Part shown: positions 22,996 to 35,686 of the stretch, piece after piece | Layout of the letters: each line of letters starts with the position of its first letter | Numbering within the stretch: the stretch's first letter is position 1 | Source of the DNA: Acanthochlamys bracteata | Taxonomy: Eukaryota > Streptophyta > Magnoliopsida > Pandanales > Velloziaceae | Direction: 5' to 3' | Length of the DNA: 64,000 nucleotides | Assembly (NCBI GenBank): GCA_019914995.1 | Contig: CM034129.1 | Coordinates: forward strand, 930,001-994,000 | The notes under the pieces: generated by a model | What the model was told of the DNA's origin: nothing | Database searches by the model: none | The model's input: only the letters and a program-made list of their open reading frames with translations | Translations under genes and position numbers: made by a program

Positions 22996-25900
22996 TATGT
23001 TTGAAGTTTCAAGATTGAGAACTGAACGCATGAATGAGAATCTGAATGAATGACGAATGATATAACGTAGCATATAGGTAGGTCTATTCTGTTCTATTCC
23101 TATAGGTATTATATTAGATAATGTTTTTTCGGTAAGATAGTAGTAAATGCGCGAGAGGGACAAGAGAGAGGTGGGGTGGGTGTTTATATTAAAGGAAAGC
23201 AAAGCAAAGGAATAATGGAATTTGAATGGAATGAAACGGAGAGAAATGTTTTCCCATTATTCGTAGAGCTGATGATGGTGATCAACGACTGGGTTTGAAG
23301 TTTTGCATGACAAGAGAATTAAATGCAAAGAAAAAAAAACGGAGAGAGACTACTTTGGAATTTGTTGAGATAAGATCGATGGATTAATCTTGCAATTAAA
23401 ACTTGTGACATCATAGATCTGTTTAGTCAATTGATTAAAATCTTACCTATTGTTGTAGTACAGAATCAATAAGAGCTCATTGGAAACCAGGAATTTTGAG
23501 AAGAAGGTGACCTGATGAATCATGTTAGCTGTTCTTGTTTATCAAACTGTTAGTGAAAAATTATGCAAATTAAACACGGTACGTATTTTAAATATTTGTA
23601 ATTAAATTTTATAGAAGTTTAAAATAAGAAAATAAAATTTTTTGAAAAATAAAATAAAAATAGAATTTGGTATTTATATTTCAATAGTTTTAAAAGTATA
23701 TTAAAAATTAAAAAATATAATTATATTGAAAAGTGTACAAATAAAAAATTAAAATTAAAATTTTATATATGAAAATAGAGTTCTGAGCTCTTTGTATAAT
23801 TAAAATATATGAATTATTCAAACTCAAAATTTGACGGAAGAAAAGTGAAATTACGGACGTTTAAAATACGCCATAATGAAACTGAATTTGATAGTACTCA
23901 GTTCGAAAGAAATTAATTAGAGATAAATCTTATAATTTTTAAATAAATTAAAACACACAAAATAAGATTATGATAAAAATAAATTTCATATAATTAAAAC
24001 ACACTATTATACCAACCATAAATAAATAAATATATATATATACATATACGGACACTTTTAATTATTAGCATTTTTATGCACTCTTTTTTCAAAACATCTA
24101 ATCAAGTGTTATTATAGCTATGGAAAATAAACGTGACTATTCGATCACTTGATCAAAAAAATTATATTAAAAATTATTGAAAATATTTATACATATATAA
24201 AAAATAGAAATTAATAATTATATATGTATAAATAGAAAGATAGATATAAGATGTTGAGCGTGATGAGTTCTCTCCATGTCTGAAGCAGCAGGTTGGGATG
24301 TCCGGCGACACCATTCACATGCTCACACTCTCTCTAAATGTCCATGTCTTCTTTTCTTTATAGATCTCAGACAAAAAACCCACAACTACTACCACTAACA
24401 TAACACGAACATTAATCTCTACAACAATAATGGTACTTATAATAGTAACAAGATTAAGAACCATGAATGTATTCTCTTTTTATTCTCTTTTATGTCTCTT
24501 TGTTCTTGTCCCAACACTGTTGTTTTGACTATCTAATAAATTCAATTTGTAACTAAAGAATCAAATTTTCATACTAAAAAAATTGATCAATATTTTAGAA
24601 ATTAAATACATATTCATTTCAATACTCAACCAATAAATTATAATTTTTTGATCTAATCTAAAGCGAGTTGCTGACACACTTCTAAATTAACTAATTTGTT
24701 TTTTATTTAAACATCATTCCAAATCTGTACGCTATTAATCCGATCCTAACTCACCAAATTAGTTTGTCTTTCACTTGACTCATCAAGTCTTACATGCTAT
24801 TAATTCGAAATTAGTCTAATTTGGAGGGCCAATACTAACTAATAAATAAGATGTATATAGCCTTCATTTCTTCATCACGTGATATCTCACGTGACAAAGG
24901 CAATTAGAATATTATTAAGGATTAATTGTTGTTACTCTATGCATATGCGAACAAGAAGGAAGAACATTTTGGTGAGCGTGTTGCGGAAGAATTAAGTTGT
25001 TAATTAAGTATATTTTAATTAACTTATTCCAAAGCATTGGTCAGCGGGGGATGCGGTCGAATTGATCGTTAAACATAAACAAATTGCATGGATTATCTTA
25101 TCAGTCTGATAAAAGCTTAATTATTATTAATTAATTAACTATTTGGTCAACCAGTGCTTGTTGTCGGCCCGGCCCAAAATATGTTCTTATGAGAACCAAA
25201 TGATTTTTTTTTATTTATCTCTTAATGATCTCTTAATGAAGTTGATTATATAAACAAAGATGTCGGCATTTGTTTCAAATCATGTAAATTTCAATATAAT
25301 TGAGATATTTAAAAATAAAGTTTATGAGCAACATATAAGGTATGTTTTTTTAATCCTTACAATTCTTTTTTAATCAAAAATTTTACGAACTACTCACTTT
25401 TGATTTAAAAGAACACGACCGTAAGATATGTATCAGTGAAGCAAAATTTTAAAAGATAAGTAAAAAAATTTTTGATATAATTAAATGTGAGTTTAAAAAT
25501 AAATTAAGCTAGCTAAAAATTAACTTATATACATAATAACGTGTTGATTAACTAGGTAATAATTAATCTGGAAAAACTAAAAAGATAGCAACTTATTTAC
25601 TGAAACTTGAGCCCCAAAATTAAGCTATAATTAGCTAGCTAGCAGAAGCTGCTTAATTATCTCTGATCAGTCAAAGCAATGAAGTCAAAGAGAAGCACTT
25701 CTTTAACTTGCTTTTTCTCTGATGGATAGCAAACCCTAGCTCAAAGATCAAGATAGATTATTAATCAATCAGGACTCAATTATTGAATAATTTTGAGCCT
25801 GTAAAGCTGTTTGCCTTTTTTTTATCCTTCTTATTCTTCTTCTGTTCAAAAAAACAAACGTACATGGGACATTCATCTGATCTTAGCTATTCCATTCCCC

Positions 25901-26036
25901 ACCACTTCTTCCCTAGCTATTAGCTTATAGCATTACTTTTTGCTTTCTTTCTTTCTTTTTACCTGAAGATGCTTTCTTGCTGCTTCATAGAAATCAAAGC
26001 ATCAAACCCCACCACATTCACAAACACATATTACAC

Positions 26037-26059
26037 ATATATATATATATATATATATA
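26037..26059. repeat. (AT)n microsatellite
   Basis: Uninterrupted alternating A and T for about 22 bases in the middle of the gene-poor region. Confidence 0.8.
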
Positions 26060-26099
26060 CATATCATTTTAGAGACTAATGTACACATATCGGTAAAAA

Positions 26100-26240
26100 A
26101 TGATCGGCGAGATCTTCAAATTTATTCTTCAACGTTCGATATAAAAACCTATGAGTTGAGAACATATTGATAAAAATTTTTCAGCTCAATTGAAATACGA
26201 ACCGAACAATAAAAATTAAATTTAAAAATCTTGCTGATCA
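26100..26240. repeat. AT-rich dispersed repeat, copy 1
   Basis: Contains a segment, read on the minus strand, with ttcgta, caattgagct, then aaaattttt and tcaatat, which matches the plus strand near 29030-29090. Likely part of a small non-autonomous element; ends were not defined. Confidence 0.35.
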
Positions 26241-28633
26241 CTTTTAATTGACATATATACACATATATTTTTAAAATAATATATACCTATAGACTATTTT
26301 TATGTATATATATATATGGCAAATTTTAAATATAAATAAATAAATTTTAAAATAAAAAACAAATTTTTTTTTAAAAAGTAAAAATATAATTTTGAAATTT
26401 AAAAAAATTAAAAATTTTGAATATTTGAAAAACGCTCATTGCACAGAAGTAACCCATGTCAGCAGCTATCAAAACCTAGCTAATTCATTGTCTATTTATT
26501 CATGTTTATACATATATGACCTTGTGCTGCAGCTAGGTAGCTAGCTAATACAACAAAAAGTCATAGAAGCCTAGCTATGCATCTTCAATTCTAAGGAAGG
26601 AACTCTCCCCCAAAATTTTGAAAATGAAATGACCAATAGGTGAAATTAAAGAAGGAAAATTCAATTCATTCATTCATTCATTCTCTTTCAATTCATTCAA
26701 AGGTTAATTGCATTGCGGACTTCTCTCTCTCTGTTTGAGAGTTCAGTGGACCATATGACTTCTCCAACAGTGACTCCAAAATCTTCAGGCAGCTTGTTGG
26801 TTAGGTCAGCTTTTTGGTGATGTTTAAAAGTATTTATAATTATTTTTTTTATATTTTAAAATAAATTTTAAATATTTTTAAATAATATTTTATATATTTA
26901 AAAAATTTTAAATAGTATAAAAAAAACTATAGGTCATAAAATTTTATTATTAATAACTACCATGTACAGCTTTTGCAAAGGCCCAACAAAATCTTTGCTA
27001 GGTTCATCAAATCAACAAACTTCATAAATTTGTTTAAATTTTGAATTTTGCATATATACATACTTGTTTTGTTATAAAACAATTTTATTATAAGAACAAA
27101 CTCAACGTTTCACTATCAAGTCCAAATTTTTATACATTTTCTTTAATGTTTTTGTCAATATGAAAACTACAAAGTGAAACTCTTTACTTATATGGTTGAT
27201 TAGTATTATTATATTATATGCTATTAACTTTTAGAAATCTTTGCATACTAGAATTTATATTCTAATCCTACTAGGTATCATCTAATTCTTTTATTTCTAA
27301 AAATTTTATGGCATCTTCTCTTTGTCTGTACAAAGAAATTTAAAATAATTGTCTTTGTTTATGGACCCAAAATATGCTAGTTAATATAAAAAATATTGCC
27401 AATATTTTTATTATAAGTTTTTGAAAATCAAGAAAACATATTATAGCTAGATAGCTTTTCAAGCTTCTAGAGAAAAATATTTATAATATCATTGACACGT
27501 AAATACATACACTAATGAGTATAATATTACCAAGAAATATAAATCTATCATTTAAATTTTTTTTTTTAAAGAGACAAGTATAGTATATGTTTGTGACTTT
27601 GTGCTTCGATGATCACAGTAACTTCGGAGTTGTGAATATTTTCTCTATCTGTAATGAATGTGATGACAGAATAATTAATAAACTGAATGACTGAAAATTC
27701 TTTAAAAAAGTTCTCATTCCCAGATTCATTCCTGACTTCTGTTTTTGACCCATTTTAATCTCACCATACAAAAAATTTTATCTCCTCTGTTCAGTTCCAT
27801 GCACTGCTTCAAATAGAAAAAAAAACTGAGACAGAACCAATTACTACTCTGATCTCAATTAATTTTCTTTCTTCTCTAGGCTTAATTTTTTACCATATTT
27901 TCAGATGCATGTAATATATTATTCTTCACCAGAGACTGCCTGCAGCATGCCTGCAGTGATTCATGAAGAGTATGAAGTAATTCATCTTCTTGGAGTTCAG
28001 CAACAGCATTCATTAGGGTTTTGATGAATATTCATGGTGTTGCAGAAGAAGAATTAAGAGAGAAGAATAAGAAGAAGAAAATTATATAATGCAAAATGCC
28101 ATTGGGTGATGAGCAGTACTGGAAGAAGATTTCAAAAAAAAAAAAAAAAAAAAAAAGAAATTTAAGACATGCACAGCTGCAACAACTTCAATGCCTGCTA
28201 GCTATTATGCCTTCTCGGTCAATGTATTACCAAATCCACTACTGAGAACTGTGGACCCTTTTTACAATAGAAAAAAAAAAAACAGAGAGAGATCTGTGTT
28301 TGTGTAGTGTTGTGTCTTCTTCTGTGGGAGCAAATGTGTTGCATATCAAGCATGGAAAGCCACTATGCTCATTAAAATTCAATACATTTGACTGAGAAAC
28401 TTATTCAAACATTTATTTCTCATACATGAATTATGTACGTGTAAACTACCAAGGAGATAATAGGCACTACCTCTTTATCAACACTTCTCCATTGTCCTAA
28501 TTTAACCGTCTGATTAAGCGATCGAATGGCCACAATTCACACATTATTTTTTAAAAAGAAAATAATGGGTTTATCTTCTATAGCTAGAATAATTTGATAG
28601 AATTATAGTTGTCCGATTAAGTTATCGAGTGCT

Positions 28634-28720
28634 TTTGAGAGAAGAGTGCGCCGGAGTGTCTAAATGGACTTGATCGGACGAATTTGAGAAGATGAGAGTG
28701 CGCAGGAGTGTCTAGATAGG
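28634..28720. repeat. Imperfect short tandem duplication
   Basis: The motif gagtgcgc, two bases, then gagtgtcta occurs at about 28645 and again at about 28696, each preceded by tttgaga. Unit spacing is about 52 nt. No function is suggested. Confidence 0.5.
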
Positions 28721-28799
28721 AGTGCATATATTCTTTTTCCACTAATTAATATAATTGCATAATAGTGAGGGATACGAATATTTTCTTTTTAGGGATACT

Positions 28800-29130
28800 C
28801 TTATGCACCCTCTTTTCGATTTTATAACATAGTGATATTCAAACTCAATCTCTATTTTTAGATATAAAAAATTATAAATTAAAAATATGATAATAAAATT
28901 TTTATTTAATCAGATCACGAATCAATTTTTATCCGACCATTTAATAAAAATAATAAAAATTAAAAAAATTTTAGAATATATTTATTCTTTTTAGACCATG
29001 TAGATCAACTAGTCTAATGAAAATTAATTCGTAGTCTAATTGAGCTAAAATTTTGTCAATATATTTTTAACTTATATAATTTCATATTTAATAGTAAAGT
29101 TTAGATTTTGAGAATTTTCCATCCATAAAC
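28800..29130. repeat. AT-rich dispersed repeat, copy 2
   Basis: The right part carries ttcgtag, ctaattgagct, aaaattttgtcaatat, related in inverse orientation to 26100-26240. Its left part (atactcttatgcaccctctttt) also resembles sequence near 24075-24090. This suggests a small repeat family in this gene-poor region. Confidence 0.35.
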
Positions 29131-29820
29131 TAAAAAGAGATTGCTATGAAGTCCCCGAAATAGGGAGCGTCCGTATCTCTCACCAGATAATAAAGTTTAG
29201 GAAACATGGTAGGGTCCTGATTGGAAATAGTCCAAATGGTAGAAGCCCAATGAAGGTAGCACAGAGGATTGGGCCACAGATCAATAATTGTTCCTTCTTG
29301 TCATGCTCTCGGTTTGCTAGTATATGTAAAAGTAAGAAGTCATGATATGTGCCAGAGATCTTGCCTTGCAGGAATAGCAGATTTGAGCTTTGATTCAAAA
29401 ACAAAATCAGTGATGTCAATGACTTTCTAGCTCATTGCTCTGTCAATTTGATCTTTCTCTGAATCTGAAGGAAAGAAAATCCATTTATCTTCTTCTTTAT
29501 GTGTACCTCTGTAATAAGGTTCTTTGTATCTCAACCCAAAAAATGGTTCAATAAAACTATGCATCTCGTTTTACGGCATATTTATTTATCAGAAAGTGAT
29601 CCGAAATTGAATTTTCCATATTTTGACCCTGTAATACAAGTACAAATCTGTATCTTAAATATATCTTTAGATATTTCTTACGGGCAATTTAGTAATCGAT
29701 ATTGTTTAGAGAAAATTTTGGTTCTTTCTGATTCCAAGCGCACAAGAAAATATTTTCAATACTGCTTGAATGATCGTCACTGAAACAGCTTCAACCTCTT
29801 GCTTTCAAAACTATTAAGTT

Positions 29821-29828
29821 TATAAAAC
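29821..29828 (+). promoter_or_regulatory. Probable TATA box of the first small ORF
   Basis: TATAAAAC lies 105 nt upstream of the ATG at 29926. The second small ORF has a TATA box at almost the same distance, which supports both. Confidence 0.5.
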
Positions 29829-29925
29829 CTTTCTCCCTCCATTTCTAACTAATATTAAGCATCACAGAAACAACAATGTCTATGTGCTTCAAACTTTATA
29901 ATTAGCAATCTCAGGTTTGGTGGAC

Positions 29926-30144
29926 ATGTGGAGCAATGAAATCACCAGGCTCCGGCAGAAGAGCAGCAACATCGTTTTCTCTACCGGAGAAAGAATCAAA
30001 GAAGAAGTGGAAGAACTAAAGACAGCACCTTCATCAGTTACTGACAATTCTGTTATGAAACAGGTTCAGATGATGAAGGAAAGATTGTTACCACAATGCT
30101 CAGAAGAAGCTGTTGCTATGATAGTGGGCTGCTTCAGTGCCTGA
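29926..30144 (+). CDS. Small protein of unknown function, 72 aa
   Basis: An intronless ORF starting MWSNEITRLRQK and ending EEAVAMIVGCFSA. I do not recognise the family. It is charged and soluble-looking, with no signal peptide or membrane segment, and a Glu/Lys-rich middle that may be helical. Its C-terminal motif (S-E-E, hydrophobic-rich, F, then A or P) and its N-terminal W-S-x-E motif recur in the ORF at 30773-31009, so the two look like tandem relatives. The open frame reaches a few codons further upstream without an ATG, so this ATG is the likely start. The chance of it being a real gene is fair. Confidence 0.5.
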   Translation: MWSNEITRLRQKSSNIVFSTGERIKEEVEELKTAPSSVTDNSVMKQVQMMKERLLPQCSEEAVAMIVGCFSA

Positions 30145-30668
30145 GACTACAGAAACAAAGTTTAGCAAATTAGGAAATATCATCTCTTTTCAATCATGCA
30201 AGTTCTCTCATGAATAAGTTCTACAAGTTACAAATTGGAAAGTCTCAACTCTGCCATTGGAGAATTGTTCAGCTTTACAGTTGTAATTTTCTTTTTTGTA
30301 TGATTCAACGTAACTTCATATAATTTTTCACAAAATTTACAATTTATTACCAAGTAAAGTATTAAAATTTTTTTGACGTTTGAATTTTTTCTTTCTTCCT
30401 TAATTCCACCGATTCATCAGATTTATTTGCTTTTTGTTAACATAAATTTTATTCCGAATACTATTTTTCCCACATTCTAAATGATTGACTAACTACGATC
30501 AATGTGGGATAATTTTGGAATATTCGATCCACAGTTCACTATCTTCAGTAAGGCCAAGCCTCCACCCTCTTGCGTTATACACATGCTTGACAACTACGTC
30601 TATCTACAGAAACAATACCCAACCAATAATAATAAACCTGGGACTAAAACTTGCTACCTGTTTTCTTC
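30145..30668. other. Spacer between the two small ORFs
   Basis: Contains the 3' end of the first small gene and the promoter of the second. Short open frames at 30485-30798 have no coding features. Confidence 0.4.
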
Positions 30669-30675
30669 TATAAAC
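30669..30675 (+). promoter_or_regulatory. Probable TATA box of the second small ORF
   Basis: TATAAAC lies 104 nt upstream of the ATG at 30773, mirroring the spacing of the first small ORF. Confidence 0.5.
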
Positions 30676-30757
30676 AGCTGCAGCCGCAGCAAACCTTCTT
30701 TGTTGAATTCAAAAACCATACACTTCTACCTAAATTCATTGGCACACCATATAAGTA

Positions 30758-30791
30758 GTTGCATACTTCTCTATGCTCAGAAGTATGCAAC
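30758..30791 (+). promoter_or_regulatory. Perfect 13-bp inverted repeat around a start codon
   Basis: The arms at 30758-30770 and 30779-30791 are exact reverse complements with an 8-nt loop. The first ATG of the downstream ORF (30773) sits in the loop and the second (30784) in the right arm. In RNA this would form a stable hairpin that could affect start choice; that effect is inferred. Confidence 0.6.
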
Positions 30792-31009
30792 CTTCTGACA
30801 TGGCAATTTTAGTTACCGGATGGTCGATCGAGTTCGCGAAGATCACCGACAGGTTAGACTTCTGCAACGGAATTCAAGAATCTCAGAGCAAGAAGAAGAG
30901 CAAGGTTTCCTCTGAGGATCGACTGATTCAGGCAAAGTCGAACAGAAACGATGAAACACACTCCGAAGAAACGATCCGCTTGGTCATGGATCTCTTTGCT
31001 CCATCTTGA
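30773..31009 (+). CDS. Small protein of unknown function, 78 aa, related to the upstream small ORF
   Basis: An intronless ORF ending SEETIRLVMDLFAPS, compared with SEEAVAMIVGCFSA in the ORF at 29926-30144. The segment GWSIEFAKITDR resembles MWSNEITRLRQK in that protein. The middle is Lys/Ser-rich and hydrophilic. Two in-frame ATGs, at 30773 and 30784, could serve as starts; both lie within a perfect hairpin. No known domain is seen. It sits tail-to-tail with the XLG gene. Similarity to its neighbour is weak by eye, but the shared TATA spacing and the same strand argue for a tandem pair. Confidence 0.5.
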   Translation: MLRSMQPSDMAILVTGWSIEFAKITDRLDFCNGIQESQSKKKSKVSSEDRLIQAKSNRNDETHSEETIRLVMDLFAPS

Positions 31010-31349
31010 ACTTTGTTCAAGCATCAAGTTCTGAATCAGTTCATGTAACCGAGTAAAAGAATTTCTGAATGCATGAATAGCATATATTATTTATCAAAAT
31101 TTTATCAGTCTATATATATAATGTACATCTCACCGTTCATCTTCCTTGGTAACACATGTTTGTTCTGCTCATCGGATCAAATAACACACCAAACTTTCAC
31201 CAATGAAGCTTCCGCTCTTTTCCAGTCATTGCAACACCTAATGTTGATATACATATATACGAGTGAATCAGGAAAATATTGACAATCGAAGGCCAAAATA
31301 GGTAAAAAATGAAGGGAAGTTACAATTATGTACAGGATACTTGGAGAAA
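31010..31349. other. Convergent 3' regions of the second small ORF and the XLG gene
   Basis: No gene is supported. This should hold the two 3' UTRs. Confidence 0.4.
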
Positions 31350-34300
31350 CTATGCATCTGAAGAAGAGGCCGAAAGGCTATGTTCGTTACTGTAAGCTAA
31401 GTATTCGGTGGTGACGTAAAGTTCTTCCCTTTCTTCCTCCCACCTGAGAATCTCCCTCGCATATTTGACGGTTGCATCAACTGATTCAGGGTTCAATGCA
31501 TTTGCACATGTAACATAGAGCTTCTCACCAGTATAAGAGGAGAACAACCGCTTGAACTTGACCGCAATGTAGTGAAAGGCAAGCTGAGCCATGGAAGAAT
31601 CATTGTTCTTGACGCTTGTAGTGCTCGCATTGGTATTACTGCGATGGCGGCTAGTCACGGGTCTAAAATCCTCGAACCACTCACATAATGTCAGAGGCGC
31701 AGTGGCTAGTTTCTTCTGAAGAACATCAATTTTATTCAGTACCAGCAGAAAATTCATTTGAGCAAATGTCTGGTGCGTAATGATGCTCTCAAAGACTTTC
31801 TTGCTCTTCATCATCCTGTTCGCAAGCACTCCATCTTCATCCTCATAGAACTCATTGTAGTCGCTCATCGCAACGCAAAAAATGACCATCCTGACATCCT
31901 CTAACATACCAAACCACTTGCAGTTCTCTTTGAACCCTCTCGTATGAAGTCTGATTAATTGATACCTATAAGGATGAGCATTCAATATAAGAATCAGCAG
32001 GACCCTAGCAGTTTACTGTCAACACATGCCTCTCCTGAATTACCACTAAATACATCAAATGATAAATGTGTGCATCAGAATACGAATATCCTCTAGCACA
32101 TACAAGCTTTCACATATATATATATATATGACATAACCTCACTACAGCTGCTTGAACACTAAATTATATGATAAGAGCAACTCAGAATCAAACATCAGAG
32201 AATTCTTGATCTTTCAGGGAGCTCAGAAAAGTACTAAGTACTCAATAGAACGACAGGATGTGAGAGAGATCAAAATTCTATTAGCTGTTAAAAGTATTCA
32301 TTTGGTAATTAATCATGCAAATTGGTTCCCACTCGTGTGTAGGACCTTAGTATGGCAAAGTTTGAACGGTTGAAACTGCATGTCTTAATCAAAAAGTTTA
32401 ATATAAGCAAAGAAAGTCAATACACAAACTGGTAGGAGTACAAACCTCAAATGTTTTTCTTGCTGACCAGAAGCGTCAATGTCAGTGTCATGATGAGGCA
32501 GTTGAGGAAACGAGAACTCTGTGCTTTCCAAACCATTTGATGAAGTTATTCCTTTGGCATAGAGGATATCCATATCAGATGGCTCATAGTCCGCCTTAGA
32601 TATGTCAACAACCTGCAAAGGAATTGGCTTTGGACTCAGTTCGTCTTCACATTCAATATCTAATAGAAGATCCAAGTTATGCTTCGTACCCGCTCCAAGA
32701 AATAGGACGCAACATCAGGGAAAGCTTCAAGCTCACTTCTTCGCTTATAGGTTGCTTGAATAGCAGTATCAATCCACAGTTCCTCCACTTGAGGAGCATA
32801 TTGACGGATACCAGCAGGAGAAATTGCCTCTAAGTCACCTGAGGCCATAACTCCAAGGAGCAAATCAGAAAATGCTTTCAGACGAGGAGAAAGGGAATAT
32901 TCAGTCACACTATCGGATACATCTGCTCCATCTGCCAGAGGAAACTACCTTTTCAGATTACAATGAGGAAAGAGTAAGGAAACAATGGTTATGTTGAAGT
33001 TTCATATATTAGAGCACGTCAGCAAGAAGTAACCACCTATTAAATCTAAAGGATTCACTAAAGTGGAAGTTTGATAACACTATTTAAGTTATAATCGAAT
33101 ATCAGACTAGCATTTTATATTTCAAAATCGAAGTCTGACAAGTTTAGTAATTAATAAACTTTTACGAATGTACATAATTGTTCCACCCAAAGATTATCAA
33201 GTTTCAAATTTGGCCTCTAAGTAGATGACTTCTTGAGGGCAATATAAAAAATTTTATTGGTCAAGACTTTGCATTTGGATTTCGTCCCTGTCACTTGAAG
33301 CTGGAAATCATTTTAAGAACAATAAAAATAAATTCAAAGCATCATCTCTAAAGAATAGAAGTTATCACCAAATGTGTATCTGAAGATAACCTGAGCTTCT
33401 ATCCCTCAAACTCTCTTCTTCAAATCTTTCACGTCCTTCGAGAAGAAGAGCAAGGTAGGTGTATACATTCCTTTGAATCACCAACTTAATCCTTTCCCGT
33501 TCACCATCCATGAAAGGAACAGTTTTGTAAAGAAACTTGGCCTGCATGCAAATAATAGTGAAATAAACAGTTAGCAAGAAGGTAGATTGACAGTAAGCGA
33601 GCCTCATCTGAGTTACGAGCAGCTGGATTATGGTGATATGTAGGAGGTGATAAAAAAAACATAACAGCTATTACCTCAGAAGTAAATCCTAGTTAGTACA
33701 TATAAACATCAATTTTATCCCAACTTCAGAAAACTCTGCTCATTTAATGAACTAAGAGTGACTAGCAGGTATTACTACTTCAATTTCAGATGTATTTCAA
33801 CTCAGGCATACAACTAGAACTTAGCCTCATCCCACTAGAAGCATTCAACTCGGGAGTGCACCCGAAAAAAATATAAATGTGTATCATTTTTAGTGCAGCT
33901 TATATCATTCTTTTTTGATGATTAGTTTAGCATCTCATAAAGGATTGTGGGAAACACAATAAGCTGGTAACATACATAGAAAAGTACATCTCCAAGTTTG
34001 AGAACTCTTACGTGTAAGTTTCAGCGTAGACATATATATATATGTAGATTATTCAATGCAGGTCTAAACACAAGTCTATACATATAGTACATGCTGAAAA
34101 GAGCTCACGTTCAATCCACATTCCATTATACCTGTTTGAAAATTGTACTTGTTCCGGATCCTTGATTTCCAATTAAGAGAACCTTCTGAAGTATTCTTTG
34201 CTCAAGGTAATCAAAGACATGTCCATAGGCCGCGTTATATATTCCTTCTTCAGAAGGAAATGTTCCAGTAGGAGGGACCGGCAAGGATAACATAGAGCAA

Positions 34301-35686
34301 ATTAACTTAATGCCAGGCTGCAAATCAGGTAAAGGACAAGATGATTATAGGAAACTATCAAAAATAATGAAAAACTGAAGAGATTGAATATGCTTACCTT
34401 GCCCCAAAATTTTCCTTTTATATTCCTTTGCCCCTCTTCTAGGTACGTGCCGTCAGCATTCACCCAGAAGTGAGGATATCCAGCACATTGGACCCCTGCC
34501 CACTGAAGAACAAAGGAGATAAAATAATCATGTTGCTTAAAACAAGAATAATTTATTTTGAAGAGTACGCACCTTAAGCATCTGTAGCTCCTTTTTTGTG
34601 ATTTCCCTGTTATTAATCAGTACTCCAGTGTTACCATTACTAGCATTGCGGACAAGAGTACCGCCAATACTGAGATTTGGGCTAATTATTGAATGTGGCT
34701 TGTGTCCTTCCTGTCAAATTTGCAAGATTCTTTTCAAAAATTTTATCTAGGAATATTGATACTAAAGAATGAAGGCAAATCATACAATGTGCATACAAAG
34801 GAACCACTATCTCAGATACTTCAAAACAAATACAGCAAGCAAGCCTCACCTTCCCCCAAAAGCCTGAGACCTTATCATACCAATAGTATCCAGGCTTCAG
34901 CTTTGCAGGTGGATTCGGGCAGCTCTGGAGCATCAACAACTCCTCCAGTGACAACATCTTCCGATTAACACAAATATCCTCAGCCCGCAGCTGGTTGGCT
35001 TCACAGTACTTCTCAGCCTTCATCGCCTCTTGTACCTCAAGCGAGCTCAGCAACCGCTTCAACATTCTCGAGCACTTGCCCAATTTGTCCCTCTTTGATT
35101 CATCAATCGGTGAACCAATACAAGCCACACATTTCCTTCCTTCCGGCATCGATCCCATCCCCCTCAACACACACCCAACACAATACTTCGCGTCGCAAAC
35201 CAGACACGATTCTTTCTCCGTAAACCAGTTCCCTTTCAAACACCTGTAACACGACCCCTTCTTCAATCTCCGCGGTACCACTGAATCAACACTAATGCTC
35301 TCTCGCCGATCGAATGACTCATCCAACTGTCTCGATTCAGAAATCAAACTGAACTCCGTCGAAGAATTATCACTGGTGCGGGGATCGCCGGATGTGAAAT
35401 CTGGTGGGAGTGAAGAAGATGTAGGGACTTCGCCGGAACCGTCCGGAAACATGGCAGCGGTTGTCTCAATAACCGAAGTCGGCGAAGAAACAAAACCATC
35501 AACAACATTGTTGTCTGTTTCTTTGTTGTTGGTGATAGGTATGGCGATGGGTATGGTAAGAGCAGTGACGGAGAGAGACGCTTCAGTAGCGAGAGGAATA
35601 CAATTGATGTCTATAGGTACAGCTCGAGGTAGGACGTAAGGAACCGGAGGCCCATCGTACTCCGATGCGAAGGAAATCTCTTCCAT
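31350..35686 (-). CDS. XLG1: Extra-large guanine nucleotide-binding protein (XLG1 type)
   Basis: Eight exons on the minus strand: 35686-34850, 34710-34573, 34502-34398, 34317-34132, 33541-33391, 32931-32690, 32612-32446 and 31965-31350; 813 aa in a continuous frame. The N-terminal part starts with [17 protein letters not shown]. It then has a Cys-rich zinc-finger-like region at about residues 146-205 (CYRCLKG ... CLVCDAKYC ... [14 protein letters not shown]) specific to XLGs. The C-terminal G-alpha-like domain has a P-loop at about residue 410, GNQGSGTST, and a G4 motif NKID at about 686, with TCAN as G5. XLGs pair with G-beta-gamma and act in plant immunity, root growth and hormone responses. 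Intron 6 is only 77 nt and contains an in-frame stop. The N-terminus resembles Arabidopsis XLG1 more than XLG2/3 as I recall them. Confidence 0.93.

Larger units (their letters stand above)
22996..29820. other. Long gene-poor AT-rich region
   Basis: About 6.8 kb with no supported gene. It should include the distal promoter of the KANADI gene. It contains an (AT)n run at about 26037-26059, a poly-A tract at about 28134-28156, two related AT-rich segments in opposite orientation (about 26100-26240 and 28800-29130), and an imperfect duplication near 28634-28720. Open frames at 29180-29419 and 29499-29783 show no domain or splice context. No tRNA or rRNA was seen. Confidence 0.5.

Noticed and set aside
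28134-28156. Poly-A tract, considered as the tail of a retroposed gene or SINE
   Set aside because: No target duplication, no internal promoter boxes and no coding remnant upstream.
29180-29419. 79-codon hydrophobic minus-strand open frame
   Set aside because: AT-rich sequence gives Leu/Phe-rich chance translations; no start context, domain or neighbouring exon.
29499-29783. 94-codon plus-strand open frame just before the first small gene
   Set aside because: It ends before the likely TATA box at 29821 and has no recognisable motif.
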